A stretch of 64,000 bases of DNA from Lachnospiraceae bacterium (GCA_016294075.1 JAEDCQ010000001.1:416631-480630); one strand, 5' to 3'. Counted from the first letter of the stretch, positions 16,986-26,676 are shown. Translations and numbers: made by a program. Notes: generated by a model from the letters alone, not told the origin.

Positions 16986-18059
16986 TTAATATATGATTCT
17001 GTCCCTGCCTTCACTTTTACCCTGGTAAAGACGTTGATCTGCAATGCTGATGTTTTCATCCAGATTCAGGTCATGATCAAATTCCACCAAACCGAATGTC
17101 ATGGTAACTTTTATCTCTAAATCATTATAGATAACCACATTATCTTTTACTGCATCTCTCAGTTTTACCAATTTATCAAAGGCCTCATCTCCGTTTGCAT
17201 TTTCAAAAACAAAAATGAATTCCTCGCCTCCCCAGCGTGCGACAACTCCGTTACCGTTCATTTTTTCAACAAAGACCTTTGCAAGCGACCTTAAAACTTC
17301 ATCTCCGCATTCATGACCATATGTGTCATTTATTTTTTTAAAGAAATCAATATCACCGATTGCAATGGACATAAATTGATACGGTTCACGAATCTTTTTT
17401 TCGATATAGTGCATTAAATGAAGGCGGTTCCATAATTTTGTCAGCGTATCTGTATTGGCAAGCTGTTTTAATTCATTATTGTAGCTGATAAGCTTACGCT
17501 CCATATTCTGTGAGTCACGTGCCAGCATGGTTCCGCATACAAAAAGGAGTGCAAAAATAAAAATCGTTGTTATGCACTGAAGCACCGGATCAAGAATACC
17601 GGAAATATGCACACGCGGCTTGTATGCACGGCAAAAGAAATATAAAAACAAACGTATAATACACAGTAATGCTGTCACAATCAGTTGTGCATTCTTACTC
17701 ACATAGGTAAAAATCAAATTAAGCAGAATCAGCATAAACAGAAAATGCTGAATACCGCTGTTCCATCCGATGAATATAACATTAAAGCAAACAAAACCTA
17801 TTGTAGCAAGGTTGAACCATAAAACAGCTCCTTTTGTCATATCACAATAGGTAAGCCATAAAAGGTATCCGTACAAAGCAATAAAGAAAATATTGCATAA
17901 AATCAGGGAAGCACTTTGCAGGCACACTAAAACCCCTGATAAAAACAACAGATATGCCATAATTATAAGGGAACATATCCGAAGGGTTATTGCACCCCCT
18001 GATGATTCGTTCGGATTATTTACATCCCTTAAAAGTAGGTTTTTAAAATAAGTAAACAT
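16986..18059 (-). CDS. Membrane diguanylate cyclase (GGDEF)
   Basis: 357 residues. Six or seven transmembrane helices fill residues 25-185, with no recognised periplasmic sensor. The GGDEF domain occupies about 200-355: an LWNRLHLMHYIE start, FFKKINDTYGHECGDEVLRSL, and the catalytic loop ARWGGEEFIFVF with an intact GGEEF. It should make cyclic di-GMP from GTP at the membrane. An I-site (RxxD) is not obvious. It starts 23 bp after NhaC and probably belongs to its operon. Confidence 0.9.
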   Translation of the reverse strand: MFTYFKNLLLRDVNNPNESSGGAITLRICSLIIMAYLLFLSGVLVCLQSASLILCNIFFIALYGYLLWLTYCDMTKGAVLWFNLATIGFVCFNVIFIGWNSGIQHFLFMLILLNLIFTYVSKNAQLIVTALLCIIRLFLYFFCRAYKPRVHISGILDPVLQCITTIFIFALLFVCGTMLARDSQNMERKLISYNNELKQLANTDTLTKLWNRLHLMHYIEKKIREPYQFMSIAIGDIDFFKKINDTYGHECGDEVLRSLAKVFVEKMNGNGVVARWGGEEFIFVFENANGDEAFDKLVKLRDAVKDNVVIYNDLEIKVTMTFGLVEFDHDLNLDENISIADQRLYQGKSEGRDRIIY

Positions 18060-18081
18060 AGAAAATCCCTCTTTACAACCG

Positions 18082-19392
18082 TTATTTTCTCTTCCTTAAA
18101 AAAATAAAACAAATTGCACTGACTGCCATTAATATCGGATAATATAGATACGGCATTATATCGAACGGAGTTAATCCCGTAAGTGCTGCTGCTGTCAGAA
18201 GCTGGGCCCCGTATGGTATAAGTCCCTGCCCGACAGAACTGAATATATCAAGTAATGATGCCGATCGTTTTTTATCAACTTCAAATTCATCACTGATTTC
18301 TTTTGCAATCGGTCCTGACATTACTATAGCTACCGTATTGTTCGCGGTACACATATCAACCAACAATGCCAAGGAAGCGATTCCAAGCTCAGCCCCTTTT
18401 TCCCCTTTAATACGGGTGCGAATAAAGCCTAAAATATATCGTATTCCGCCGTTTTCCTTGACAAGTGAAACAATACAGGCAACAACAATGGAAATAACCG
18501 TAATATCATACATCCCCATTACACCGCCAATGTTCTGTCCGTTTATTACTCCGCCGCCAACTGCAAGAAAAATCTGATTCGGAAGAATTGCACCTGTAAA
18601 AACACCTATCAGAAGAGAAATAACCGTACCTCCGATTAGCACAACAAAAACATTCATCCCGATTAAAGCACCGACCAATACAAGAATATATGGAATTACC
18701 CGGAAAAAGTTATAGGTTAATTCTTCCGATATATGAAATTCACCATTTCTTGTAATCACAAGAAACAAAACAATCGTAATAATGGCCGCCGGTAAGACAA
18801 TAAAAAAATTCTCCCGGAACTTATCCTTCATTTCACAACCCTGTGTCTTAACAGCTGCAATTGTAGTATCTGAAATCATTGAAAGATTATCACCAAACAT
18901 TGCACCACACAGGACAGCTCCGATGCATATTGCTATAGGAAATTCTGTTTTCTCACTGATTCCCACCGCAATCGGTGCGAGTGCGGCAATTGTTCCCATG
19001 GAGGTCCCCATAGAAACAGAAATAAAACACCCGATAATAAATAAGCCGACAACAGCAAAATGTGACGGAAGAACCGAAAGTCCCAGATTAACCGTACTTT
19101 CTACCCCGCCCGCAGCCGTCACAGCACCGGAAAAACCACCGGCACACAAAAATATCAGACTCATTGTTATTATATTTTCATCTCCTGCCCCCTTTGCAAT
19201 AATTGCAAGCTTTTCATTAAATGAGACTTTTCTGTTTTGAATGAAAGCTACACATAATGCAATCAGAAAGGCCACAATAGCAGGCATTGCATAAAAGTCT
19301 CCTGTTAAGACACCGGAGCCTAAAAACACAACCAGAAAAACGCCAATCGGCAATAATGCCTGTGCATTTCCGTTATTAATATTATTCCCCAT
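18082..19392 (-). CDS. NhaC-family Na+/H+ antiporter
   Basis: 436 residues with 11-12 transmembrane helices. The NhaC/SDF-like family is shown by SVSMGTSMGTIAALAPIA, the central GAMFGDNLSMISDTTIAA (conserved Asp in helix) and MCTANNTVAIVMSGPIAKEI near the end. It exchanges protons for sodium or organic ions across the membrane. Several family members are in fact substrate-specific antiporters (for example malate/Na-lactate), so the ion is not certain. It is the first gene of a pair with GGDEF. Confidence 0.85.
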   Translation of the reverse strand: MGNNINNGNAQALLPIGVFLVVFLGSGVLTGDFYAMPAIVAFLIALCVAFIQNRKVSFNEKLAIIAKGAGDENIITMSLIFLCAGGFSGAVTAAGGVESTVNLGLSVLPSHFAVVGLFIIGCFISVSMGTSMGTIAALAPIAVGISEKTEFPIAICIGAVLCGAMFGDNLSMISDTTIAAVKTQGCEMKDKFRENFFIVLPAAIITIVLFLVITRNGEFHISEELTYNFFRVIPYILVLVGALIGMNVFVVLIGGTVISLLIGVFTGAILPNQIFLAVGGGVINGQNIGGVMGMYDITVISIVVACIVSLVKENGGIRYILGFIRTRIKGEKGAELGIASLALLVDMCTANNTVAIVMSGPIAKEISDEFEVDKKRSASLLDIFSSVGQGLIPYGAQLLTAAALTGLTPFDIMPYLYYPILMAVSAICFIFLRKRK

Positions 19393-19499
19393 ACGTATTA
19401 AATCAATATCCCCTTTATTTTGATGGTACTTTGGTACTTATATTATAATTTTATAATAGCACAATATATGTTTTTGTAAATTGTTTTTTGCAAATTTTT

Positions 19500-20780
19500 T
19501 TAATTATTGTAAAATTTTTCAGACAGCTTTATCATATTTTGGATATCCATTACCCCTGCTGTCTCAACTGCCGAATGCATCGCAAGCTGCGGCAGCCCAA
19601 TGTCGGCTGAAGGCAGTGATACATGAGACATCATAATATTTCCTAATGTGGAACCTCCCTGAATATCGGAACGGTTTGCAAAGGTCTGAAGCGGAATATT
19701 ATTTTGCCTACAGATATCCGTAACAAATGCCTGTGAATATGCATCCGTTGTATAGTGTGCATTTCCGTTAAATTTTAACACAATTCCACTGTTTAAATAA
19801 GGTTTATTTGTAATATCAGACTTTTCCGGATGATTCGGATGCAGAGCATGTGCATTATCCGCAGAAAGAAGAAAACTGTCTGTAAGAGCACGTTCAAAGT
19901 TCTTACTGCATTTTGAAAAACTCCAGATTTCCTTTAAAATCCGCTGACTAAAATCACTGTCCGCTCCCTGTTCTGTACAACTTCCAACCTCTTCATTATT
20001 AAAAAGACAATATACCGAAATATATTCCTTCGGATTTCCTTTCAAAAATCCTTTTAATGTACTATATGCACACTCTAAGTCATCTAATCTCGGAGAAATA
20101 ATAAATTCGTTATCCGACCCTGCCGTTACCGGAGTCTGGTCCGCATATAAATACAAGTCATCACCCAATATTTCATTTTCCGGTATCCCTGTTTCTTTAG
20201 CAATAACCGAATAAAGCTTTTTATTTTTTGAACCGGAAAATAACGGCAACAGGTCTGTCTGCGGATTATACTCAAAGCCTTTATTAATCTCACGATTAAA
20301 ATGAATGGCCACATTCGGAATCACCGCACATTTTTTCAGATTTACAAGCCGTGAGATGTACTTTCCTTTTTCTTTTACAATTACCCTTCCTGCAATTCCA
20401 AGCGGCCGGTCAAGCCAGCTTGACAAAATCATCCCGCCATATTTTTCCACATTCAGCTTAACATAAGCATCCTCTACCTTTATTTCGGGCTTTGTCTTTA
20501 TTTTAAAACAGGGGGAATCCGCATGTGATGCCATAATACGAAAGCCTTTGGCTTCTTTCTTTGGCAGACAAAAGGCAATCAAAGAGGAAGCATTGCGAAT
20601 AAAATAGCCACCCTTAAATCCCGATAAACCCTCTTTTTCATTGAGTCTTCCTTCCCTGCATCTGCAATAGCCGTTATCTTCTAATAACTTTTTAACATTA
20701 TCTACAGCATGAAATGCCGTAGGACTTTTCTCTATAAAATGTATTATTTCATTTAAAGACGAACTCATATTTCCTCTCAT
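19500..20780 (-). CDS. M18-family aminopeptidase
   Basis: 426 residues. Metal and catalytic motifs of M18 are in order: MASHADSPCFKIKTKPE (His, residue 86), SPRLDDLECAY (Asp near 230), NNEEVGSCTEQGADSDF (Glu-Glu near 260), SADNAHALHPNHPE (about 306-319), and MHSAVETAG near the end. A two-zinc cytosolic enzyme that removes N-terminal acidic or neutral residues. It begins 2 bp after the HD-GYP gene, in a TAGTAATG arrangement suggesting translational coupling. A second ATG four codons on is also possible. Confidence 0.9.
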   Translation of the reverse strand: MRGNMSSSLNEIIHFIEKSPTAFHAVDNVKKLLEDNGYCRCREGRLNEKEGLSGFKGGYFIRNASSLIAFCLPKKEAKGFRIMASHADSPCFKIKTKPEIKVEDAYVKLNVEKYGGMILSSWLDRPLGIAGRVIVKEKGKYISRLVNLKKCAVIPNVAIHFNREINKGFEYNPQTDLLPLFSGSKNKKLYSVIAKETGIPENEILGDDLYLYADQTPVTAGSDNEFIISPRLDDLECAYSTLKGFLKGNPKEYISVYCLFNNEEVGSCTEQGADSDFSQRILKEIWSFSKCSKNFERALTDSFLLSADNAHALHPNHPEKSDITNKPYLNSGIVLKFNGNAHYTTDAYSQAFVTDICRQNNIPLQTFANRSDIQGGSTLGNIMMSHVSLPSADIGLPQLAMHSAVETAGVMDIQNMIKLSEKFYNN

Positions 20781-20782
20781 TA

Positions 20783-21895
20783 CTATTGAACAATAATATT
20801 TGCACAGGATAAATCCCTTGCCAAATCATAAACCCTTCCAGTTTTTAGTCCCACTACCTTCGGTCTCAGTATCGCTTCTTCAAAGTTTTCCACGACACGT
20901 GCACGTTCTCCGTTACTTAACACTACCGTGGAGCCGACAGGATAAAGGATTACGCTCCCTAAAAAGCCCATTAGCGCATCCATATCAAGTTCTAAGGTCA
21001 TCGCCATAATCATTTCTACAGCATCACGCGGTGAAAAACCATGTTTATACGGACGCTCCGTAACAAGTGCATCATAAATATCTACTACTGATATGATTTT
21101 TGCAAACGGTGAAAGTCTGGAAGCATCGACTCCCATGGGGTAACCCTTGCCGTTAATTTTTTCGTGGTGCTGCAGAACACCTAATTTAATCATATCCGAC
21201 AAGCCTTCATTATCTTTTAAAATCTGATATCCGTATGCCGGATGCTGCTTCATAACCGCAAATTCTTCTTCTGTAAGCTTGCCCGGTTTGTTCAATATTT
21301 CATTCGGAATTTTGGATTTACCGATATCATGAAGAAGACCTGATACTCCGATATCATAAACCTCCTGCCGTGACAACCCTTTTTTCTTAGCAATAATCAT
21401 GGACATTGTCGCCACATCCACGCTGTGCTTAAAGGTATATTCATCACTGACCTTTAAAACATTGATATCGACGGCAAGTGCATCATTTTCATTGATTGCC
21501 TTCATTAAATCATCAGCTATACTCTTTGTTGCCGTCGTAAAGTCCGGCGAACTTGTATTACTATACAGAAAAGAAATCCCTTCCGCTACTCTGGCACGAA
21601 CACTTTCATCCAACTGTACCTTGGTCCGGTCTGCTACCTTCAGTTTCTCAATTTTTTCTAAAGTTGCAGGGGCAACCGGTTCGTTTTCTGCCATAAGCAG
21701 ACTTTTGTCTATATTCTCTTCGCCTTCTCTGATATAGATTCCCGATATTCCAAGTTTTCGTAAAGACCCGATCAAATATTCATCCAGCTCAGTTCCCCGA
21801 GCAATTAAAATACGATTGGTGCTATCAATAATTGATTGGTCTATCCGCATTCCGCATTCCAATAATCTGGTTGGCACAAAATATCTTCTTACCAT
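20783..21895 (-). CDS. HD-GYP domain protein (cyclic di-GMP phosphodiesterase type)
   Basis: 370 residues. Residues 1-110 are an uncharacterised N-terminal domain also found in Clostridia HD-GYP proteins. The HD-GYP part (about 140-320) has SVDVATMSMIIAKK, GLLHDIGKSKIPNEIL (HD), VMKQHPAYG, and GVLQHHEKINGKGYP (HHExxxGxGYP), all intact. It should hydrolyse c-di-GMP and would oppose the GGDEF enzyme encoded 3 kb away. A C-terminal PilZ-like stretch (VGSTVVLSNGERARVVEN) ends the protein. It is cytosolic and co-operonic with M18, AlaX and the phosphatase. Confidence 0.88.
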   Translation of the reverse strand: MVRRYFVPTRLLECGMRIDQSIIDSTNRILIARGTELDEYLIGSLRKLGISGIYIREGEENIDKSLLMAENEPVAPATLEKIEKLKVADRTKVQLDESVRARVAEGISFLYSNTSSPDFTTATKSIADDLMKAINENDALAVDINVLKVSDEYTFKHSVDVATMSMIIAKKKGLSRQEVYDIGVSGLLHDIGKSKIPNEILNKPGKLTEEEFAVMKQHPAYGYQILKDNEGLSDMIKLGVLQHHEKINGKGYPMGVDASRLSPFAKIISVVDIYDALVTERPYKHGFSPRDAVEMIMAMTLELDMDALMGFLGSVILYPVGSTVVLSNGERARVVENFEEAILRPKVVGLKTGRVYDLARDLSCANIIVQ

Positions 21896-21966
21896 ACGCT
21901 ATATCCTACTCATTTATTTCATTGGTATTATGAAAAATTCATAGTATCTATATTTATTTTATGAGT

Positions 21967-23145
21967 TTAGTCGGCATTGAAAAAACGCATAATCTGTATA
22001 TTCCGTGCCATAACGGAGCCTTGTATCATTGCCCGACTCCCTCCGCATTTTGCGCCAAAATCACTTCTCATCCTGTCAGCAATCTCTTTGCAGTCCAGAG
22101 CAGAGCTACCTAGAATAAATTGATATCCGTCCGCATCATTTCCGACAAACACGGCACAGATTCCGTTATGCTGCTTAACAAGCACATTTACCACATTACG
22201 CATTATTGCCGTTTCAAGATTTTCCTCAAACAGAATGACATTTTTTTGTTCTTCCGAAATCATTTCTATTTTACCAAGTATTTCGTCCTGTTTCAAGACA
22301 CCAAGCTGTAATTTTATCTCCTGATTTGTATTTTTTAACTGCTGTGCCCTTTCTAAAAGCGTATCCTGACTTGTGGAAAAAAGATTCGTCAAAGAAGAAA
22401 TAATTTTATTCTTTTCTCGATATTCTTGCAGTGCACGAAAACCGCACAGAATCGTAAGTCGAACACCGCCCTTGTAATTCTGTACACTCATAACCTTTAA
22501 CATACCGATTTCTCCGGTCCGCTTTACATGAGGCGCGCAGCAGGCACATACATCATATCCCGGAATCGTCACAATACGCACCGGTCCGTCAATCTCAATC
22601 TTGCTTCGATATTCGAGTTTTGAAAGCGTTGTCTTATCCGGATACCGGGTATCAATCTCAATGTTTTCAATAATTGCCTGATTCGCTTTCCACTCAATAT
22701 CTTCAATCTGTTCTGCCGTAAGTACCCCATCATAATCCATCGAAACAATATTGTCACTTAAATGAAAGCCGACATTATTTAAATGATATTCCCTGCTTAC
22801 AATGCCGGAAAAAATATGTTCTCCCGAATGCTGCTGCATATTGGAAAAACGGTGGTTCCAGTCTATTTTGCCGGATATTTGTGTACCTTCCCGAACCGGT
22901 TCCGGCAAAAAATGGCTTATAATATCCTTTTGAATCCGGACATCCAGAACGTTAATTCCGTCAATCATCCCTTTATCCGGTGTTTGTCCGCCTTCTTCCG
23001 GGAAAAATAAGGTTTTATCAAGAATTATCTTATATGATGTTTCTCCGTCTTTTTGTATTTCTTCACACGATAACACCGTTGCTTCAAACTCAGTTGCATA
23101 CGCATCAATGTCATACAGCTTAACCGTTTTATTACTATTACACAT
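21967..23145 (-). CDS. Alanyl-tRNA editing protein (AlaX type, with DHHA1 domain)
   Basis: 392 residues. The editing domain shows EEGGQTPDKG, then the zinc ligands QQHSGEHIFSG (HxxxH, about 97-105) and CACCAPHVKRTGEIG (CxxxH, about 199-205). A coiled stretch (about 235-280) leads to a C-terminal DHHA1 module ending GAKCGGSRAMIQGS. The protein deacylates Ser- or Gly-tRNA(Ala) in trans, protecting translation from misaminoacylation. It is the long AlaX form. Gene order puts it in an operon with the phosphatase and HD-GYP genes. Confidence 0.9.
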   Translation of the reverse strand: MCNSNKTVKLYDIDAYATEFEATVLSCEEIQKDGETSYKIILDKTLFFPEEGGQTPDKGMIDGINVLDVRIQKDIISHFLPEPVREGTQISGKIDWNHRFSNMQQHSGEHIFSGIVSREYHLNNVGFHLSDNIVSMDYDGVLTAEQIEDIEWKANQAIIENIEIDTRYPDKTTLSKLEYRSKIEIDGPVRIVTIPGYDVCACCAPHVKRTGEIGMLKVMSVQNYKGGVRLTILCGFRALQEYREKNKIISSLTNLFSTSQDTLLERAQQLKNTNQEIKLQLGVLKQDEILGKIEMISEEQKNVILFEENLETAIMRNVVNVLVKQHNGICAVFVGNDADGYQFILGSSALDCKEIADRMRSDFGAKCGGSRAMIQGSVMARNIQIMRFFNAD

Positions 23146-23179
23146 GTTAATTTCCTATTTTCTCCTGATGTTTTCTTTA

Positions 23180-23629
23180 TTATTCTATTGTTGCCAAAAA
23201 ACCCTCACAGCCCATAACAATTTCATTATACGTCACATCAAATGAACCTGTATACCACGGATCATCAATATCTCCCGGCATGTCCGTATAATCCAATAAC
23301 AAGGATACCTTCTTCGCCAACGCTTCCCCGAATTCCCGCCTGATATTGCGCAGATTATATTCTTCCATCGCAATCAGATAATCAAATTCTTCAAAATCAG
23401 CCTTAACAAGCTTCCGTGCGGCATGTCCTCTGCATCCGATACCGTGCTTAGCAAGCTCCGCTCTTGCCGGCGGATACACCGGATTGCCGATTTCCTCATA
23501 GCTTGTCGCCGCTGACTCAATATAAAACTTATCCTCCAGCCCGTTCTTTCGGACCATGTCCTTTAAAATGTATTCCGCCATCGGTGAACGACAGATGTTG
23601 CCGTGGCACACAAATAATATTTTAATCAT
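23180..23629 (-). CDS. Low-molecular-weight protein-tyrosine phosphatase
   Basis: 149 residues. The P-loop CHGNICRSPMAE (Cys8, Arg14) and the general-acid loop DDPWYTGSFD near 120-130 are complete. Acting on phosphotyrosine (or arginine) of cytosolic proteins, such enzymes affect capsule, stress or spore functions in Firmicutes. No kinase is next to it. It starts behind AAGGAG and heads the four-gene minus-strand operon. The ICE is inserted just upstream of it, so its original promoter may be displaced. Confidence 0.92.
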   Translation of the reverse strand: MIKILFVCHGNICRSPMAEYILKDMVRKNGLEDKFYIESAATSYEEIGNPVYPPARAELAKHGIGCRGHAARKLVKADFEEFDYLIAMEEYNLRNIRREFGEALAKKVSLLLDYTDMPGDIDDPWYTGSFDVTYNEIVMGCEGFLATIE

Positions 23630-23857
23630 GCCTTAAAAAACTCCTTGAAAATGCTGATTTTCCTTGATTTTACGCCACTTTATACGATTTGCTGTGATAG
23701 ATTGTTTTCTTCGTTTTCGTCGCATATCGTGGCATAAATTCGTATATTTTGTCATCCAAATTTAGTAAAAATCTTAGTAAAACAGCTCGATTTTCTCATT
23801 TTACTAAAGACTTTTTCCACTTAGGTTATCTTTTAGTTGTATCAATATTTTTAAATT
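23630..23857. other. Left ICE end region with repeated putative Int arm sites
   Basis: An AT-rich stretch holding TTTAGTAAAA (23761-23770), CTTAGTAAAA (23773-23782) and the inverted TTTTACTAAAG (23799-23809). Tn916 Int binds similar direct repeats near the element ends through its N-terminal domain. The junction with the chromosome cannot be placed without the empty site. Confidence 0.5.
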
Positions 23858-25072
23858 TTAAGCCATTTTAGCATATTTGCCAAGTTCTTCCTTGGCATCC
23901 TCTGCTCCCAGATGCGTATATGTATTCAGGGTAACTCCTATATCAGAATGCCCCATTAGATATTGAAGTGTCTTGGGATTCATTCCGCTTTTTGCCATGT
24001 TACTGCAATAAGTATGTCTGCAAACATGAGGTGTGATCTTAGGTAATTGTTCCTTATAGATTCGATTATGTTTTGCCAATGCCCACTCAAAATGTTTTTC
24101 CCAATGCAAGGCAACTTCCGGCATATCCTTCTTATCCAAAAACAAAAATCCCTTATATCCATCAATCACAGGTTCCTTCTTGGGTTTTTTCCGATTTTCA
24201 ACAATACGCTTAAAACATTCATACACTTCTTCGGTCATAGGAATGATTCTGGTTCCACTTGATGTTTTCGTATCCTCAATAATATACTTCATTCCTCTGG
24301 TCCTTTGAAGCTGATGATTTACACTTATTTGTTTTTCTTCAAAATCAATATCGGAAAGTGTCAATCCGCAAAACTCTGAAATACGAAGCCCGGTTTTAAA
24401 GAGGATAAACATACCATCATAGTATCGTTTATAATGCTCATCATTCTTAATAAATTCCAAGAACTTTCTTTCTTGTTTTCTGGTTATGGCTTCTCTTGTT
24501 ACACTATCGTTTACAACTACTGTACATAGTTGAAACTCGAACGGATTTTTACGAATCAAATCATCGTCTACAGCCATTTGAAAAGCAGGTCTTACCACTC
24601 CCCGGACTGAATGAATGGTGCTATATCCCCTACCATCTGCCTGAAGCTTAATCAACCACGCCTTTGCATCTGATAGTTTTACCTTATCAATCCTTTTGGC
24701 ACCAAATTCCTCTTTCTTAATAATGTTGATAACAAAGTTATAATTCGCTTCTGTATTATGACGAACACCTGTCTTTTGACCTATATACTTCTTTACTAAC
24801 TCAAGAACTGTCAAATTGTCACCATATGGAGTAATACCATCATTTATATCTTTTAAAACGGCTTTTTCCTTCTCTCTAAGTGACTGACAGGGTCTTCTTC
24901 CTGCCGGAAGTGGATCTGTCGATTCTAACTTCCAACTGTAAAGGAATTTCTGCTTCCCAAAGCAATCTGTATAAACAAATGCATATCTTCCATCCGTTCG
25001 CTGGCTTTCTCCGTTTCGTAAAATACGTCCTTTCTTATCACGTCTTTTCTGATTGCGATTTCTTTCACTCAA
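23858..25072 (-). CDS. int: Tyrosine recombinase, Tn916-type integrase
   Basis: 404 residues from TTG 25072. This start was chosen because AAAGGAG lies 9 nt upstream and the length then equals that of Tn916 Int (405 aa); the upstream ATG would add 15 unlikely residues. Residues 1-75 are the arm-binding domain (RRDKKGRILRNGESQ, DGRYAFVYTDCFGKQKFLYSWK). A core-binding domain follows to about 170. The catalytic part shows Arg in LLFKTGLRISEFCGL (about 232), HVCRHTYCS (HxxR, about 345-352), and MGHSDIGVTLNTYTH, with the nucleophilic Tyr near residue 390. It catalyses excision and integration of the ICE together with Xis. Confidence 0.95.
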   Translation of the reverse strand: MSERNRNQKRRDKKGRILRNGESQRTDGRYAFVYTDCFGKQKFLYSWKLESTDPLPAGRRPCQSLREKEKAVLKDINDGITPYGDNLTVLELVKKYIGQKTGVRHNTEANYNFVINIIKKEEFGAKRIDKVKLSDAKAWLIKLQADGRGYSTIHSVRGVVRPAFQMAVDDDLIRKNPFEFQLCTVVVNDSVTREAITRKQERKFLEFIKNDEHYKRYYDGMFILFKTGLRISEFCGLTLSDIDFEEKQISVNHQLQRTRGMKYIIEDTKTSSGTRIIPMTEEVYECFKRIVENRKKPKKEPVIDGYKGFLFLDKKDMPEVALHWEKHFEWALAKHNRIYKEQLPKITPHVCRHTYCSNMAKSGMNPKTLQYLMGHSDIGVTLNTYTHLGAEDAKEELGKYAKMA

Positions 25073-25181
25073 ACGCCTTCGCTCCTTTCTACGAAGAAGC
25101 CCTAGCACGACAGTCATATTATATCATACTAGGGCGGAATTTACCACTTTAAAGTGATAAAGTTCTGTGTTTCTTTTATTA

Positions 25182-25427
25182 CTACAAAGAAGTTGTCTGA
25201 TTAAGGAATTCCTCAAATTTATGTCGGTTTATCAATGATTTATTCCCCACCTGAACAGTAAAGCAATAATCGGAATCAACGTTCTCAGAAATTAGCAGCC
25301 TTATCTTCTTTTCTCCAATTCCAAAATATTGAACAGCCTCATCAACTGTTAGCATATATTTCTCCCATATTGGAACCATCTTTCCTTTCACTTTTGCCTC
25401 TGTATTATCTATTTTCAACACCTCCAT
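25182..25427 (-). CDS. xis: Tn916-type excisionase
   Basis: 81 residues. The core (VPIWEKYMLTVDEAVQYFGI through to the end) matches Tn916 Xis in size and pattern: a winged-helix DNA-bending domain with IGEKKIRLLI as recognition helix. The longer frame upstream is unlikely. ATG 25427 (MEVLKIDNTE) is taken as start, while ATG 25379 (MVPIWEK, 66 aa) has a closer A-rich ribosome site and would give the 67-aa size of Tn916 Xis. It sits 109 bp before int and works with it in excision. Confidence 0.85.
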   Translation of the reverse strand: MEVLKIDNTEAKVKGKMVPIWEKYMLTVDEAVQYFGIGEKKIRLLISENVDSDYCFTVQVGNKSLINRHKFEEFLNQTTSL

Positions 25428-25847
25428 CTTTCTCATAATAGGCAGCACTTTATCCGCCCATGACAAACAGGAATCTATGCTCCTATTTCTCATCAGCAGA
25501 TAACAAAAAATCCATACAGGTGGCAGGTCATTACTCTGCCCACATCGGTCTTGCACCGTCATTCAAATTGACCGGATCTCTCCGGAAGTATCATTATCAC
25601 AGATATGCTTCATCGCCCTGTGCAACTGCTACACTTTTTGCCAAATTCTTCTCGCTCCATACCTTTGCTTCAATGTAGTGTTTCAACATTTCCTCACGTT
25701 CACTCAAAAAGAGCAGGTATCTCTTGGCGAACCTGCCTAGTGGCTCCGCATATCCTCACGTCCTGTATGCAATCAATATTCAGTTGTCAAGGTACATGGT
25801 GCATACGCACCGATCAGCGAATGGAAAGGGACACCGCTGACCGACTG
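25428..25847. other. Leader region before xis; no clear gene
   Basis: The stretch holds no convincing long gene. On the minus strand a 30-codon frame at 25597-25689 (MLKHYIEAKVWSEKNLAKSV and a short end) has coding-like composition but no good ribosome-binding site. TTGACAACTGAATA near 25790 on the minus strand resembles a promoter start. Tn916-family elements carry regulatory leader sequence here. Confidence 0.35.
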
Positions 25848-26087
25848 CTATGCAACTTCAAAAGCCAATATTTTTGTAATCAGCTTTGTTTCTAATCTGC
25901 GACGCAAAGTTTCATCAACACAGTAATGCGGATTCCCGCACTCATCATAGAGCTTTCTTGTAGACAGAGCTGCAATATACCCCTCGTAATGTTTTAAAAC
26001 CTCATTGATTGCTTCCACATCGCCGGAAGCTGCTGCCGCAATGATATGGTAAGGCAGCAACTTTGAACATTTACTTGATTTCTCCAT
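25848..26087 (-). CDS. Small HTH protein of Tn916 Orf8 type
   Basis: 79 residues. The sequence (LPYHIIAAAASGDVEAINEVLKHYEG, then LRRRLETKLITKILAFEV) is the short helix-turn-helix family that follows the sigma-like gene in Tn916 and Tn1549. The family is found only in conjugative elements and is thought to help control transfer or excision. Its start lies inside the end of the sigma gene (17-bp overlap, with GGA just upstream), which points to translational coupling. Confidence 0.85.
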   Translation of the reverse strand: MEKSSKCSKLLPYHIIAAAASGDVEAINEVLKHYEGYIAALSTRKLYDECGNPHYCVDETLRRRLETKLITKILAFEVA

Positions 26088-26511
26088 TCCTGATTCCCTC
26101 CATAATCTTTTTTAATGCCTGGAGTGAGCTTACCCGGTGATGATGAATGGTACTTCTGACAAGATTCATGTGCTTTGCGATCTCCGTATCTGTCATATCC
26201 AGAAAAAAAGACAGCAAAATAACATTCCGCTTCTTTTCCGGCAGATACTTCAATGCTTCACTAATCAGCTCGTCCTTTACCTCAACATCATAATCAAGGA
26301 CACGAAATACCTCTGATTCTGCTATGTAATCATCCTCAGTATTCAACCGACTCAACTCCTCCTGCGTTAGTTCCGAGAAAGAAACTTCATGCTTCTGCCG
26401 ATAGCTTCTTGCCCGTTCATAGTCAATCATTTCATTCTTTAACAGGGTTTTACAAAAGCTGTCAAACTGTTTCCTTATTCTTAACTGCTTTTCGGAAGAA
26501 GATTGCTCCAT
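26071..26511 (-). CDS. Sigma-70-region-4-type protein (Tn916 Orf7-like)
   Basis: 146 residues. The C-terminal 70 are sigma region 4 (KYLPEKKRNVILLSFFLDMT, DTEIAKHMNLVRSTIHHHRV); the first half is helical and shows no region 2. Tn916 Orf7 is a homolog and activates the regulatory-excision operon. It starts behind AAGGAGGTG, close to the ATG. The promoter region upstream contains a terminator hairpin and operator repeats, so it is probably under control of the XRE protein at 27033. Confidence 0.88.
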   Translation of the reverse strand: MEQSSSEKQLRIRKQFDSFCKTLLKNEMIDYERARSYRQKHEVSFSELTQEELSRLNTEDDYIAESEVFRVLDYDVEVKDELISEALKYLPEKKRNVILLSFFLDMTDTEIAKHMNLVRSTIHHHRVSSLQALKKIMEGIRNGEIK

Positions 26512-26635
26512 AAGAGTTCACCTCCTTCCGCACCCATTTGGAACAGAGTGAAATATCTCCCTTTCACTCCGTAGCACGAATGGAAATATGAGCAGCGTCG
26601 AAAAATCGACAACTTTTTGAAAAAAATTTTATGTA

Positions 26636-26676
26636 TATAAAAAACGCCCTTGCAGGTACATACCCACAGGACGTTT
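26636..26676 (-). terminator. Hairpin with T-run before the sigma gene (attenuator candidate)
   Basis: AAACGTCCTGTGGGT and ACCTGCAAGGGCGTTT (minus strand) form an imperfect stem followed by TTTTTT. It lies 125 bp upstream of the sigma-like gene and downstream of the putative promoter, the arrangement of an attenuator, as in Tn916 tet/orf7 control. The rest of 26512-26700 has no gene. Confidence 0.6.
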
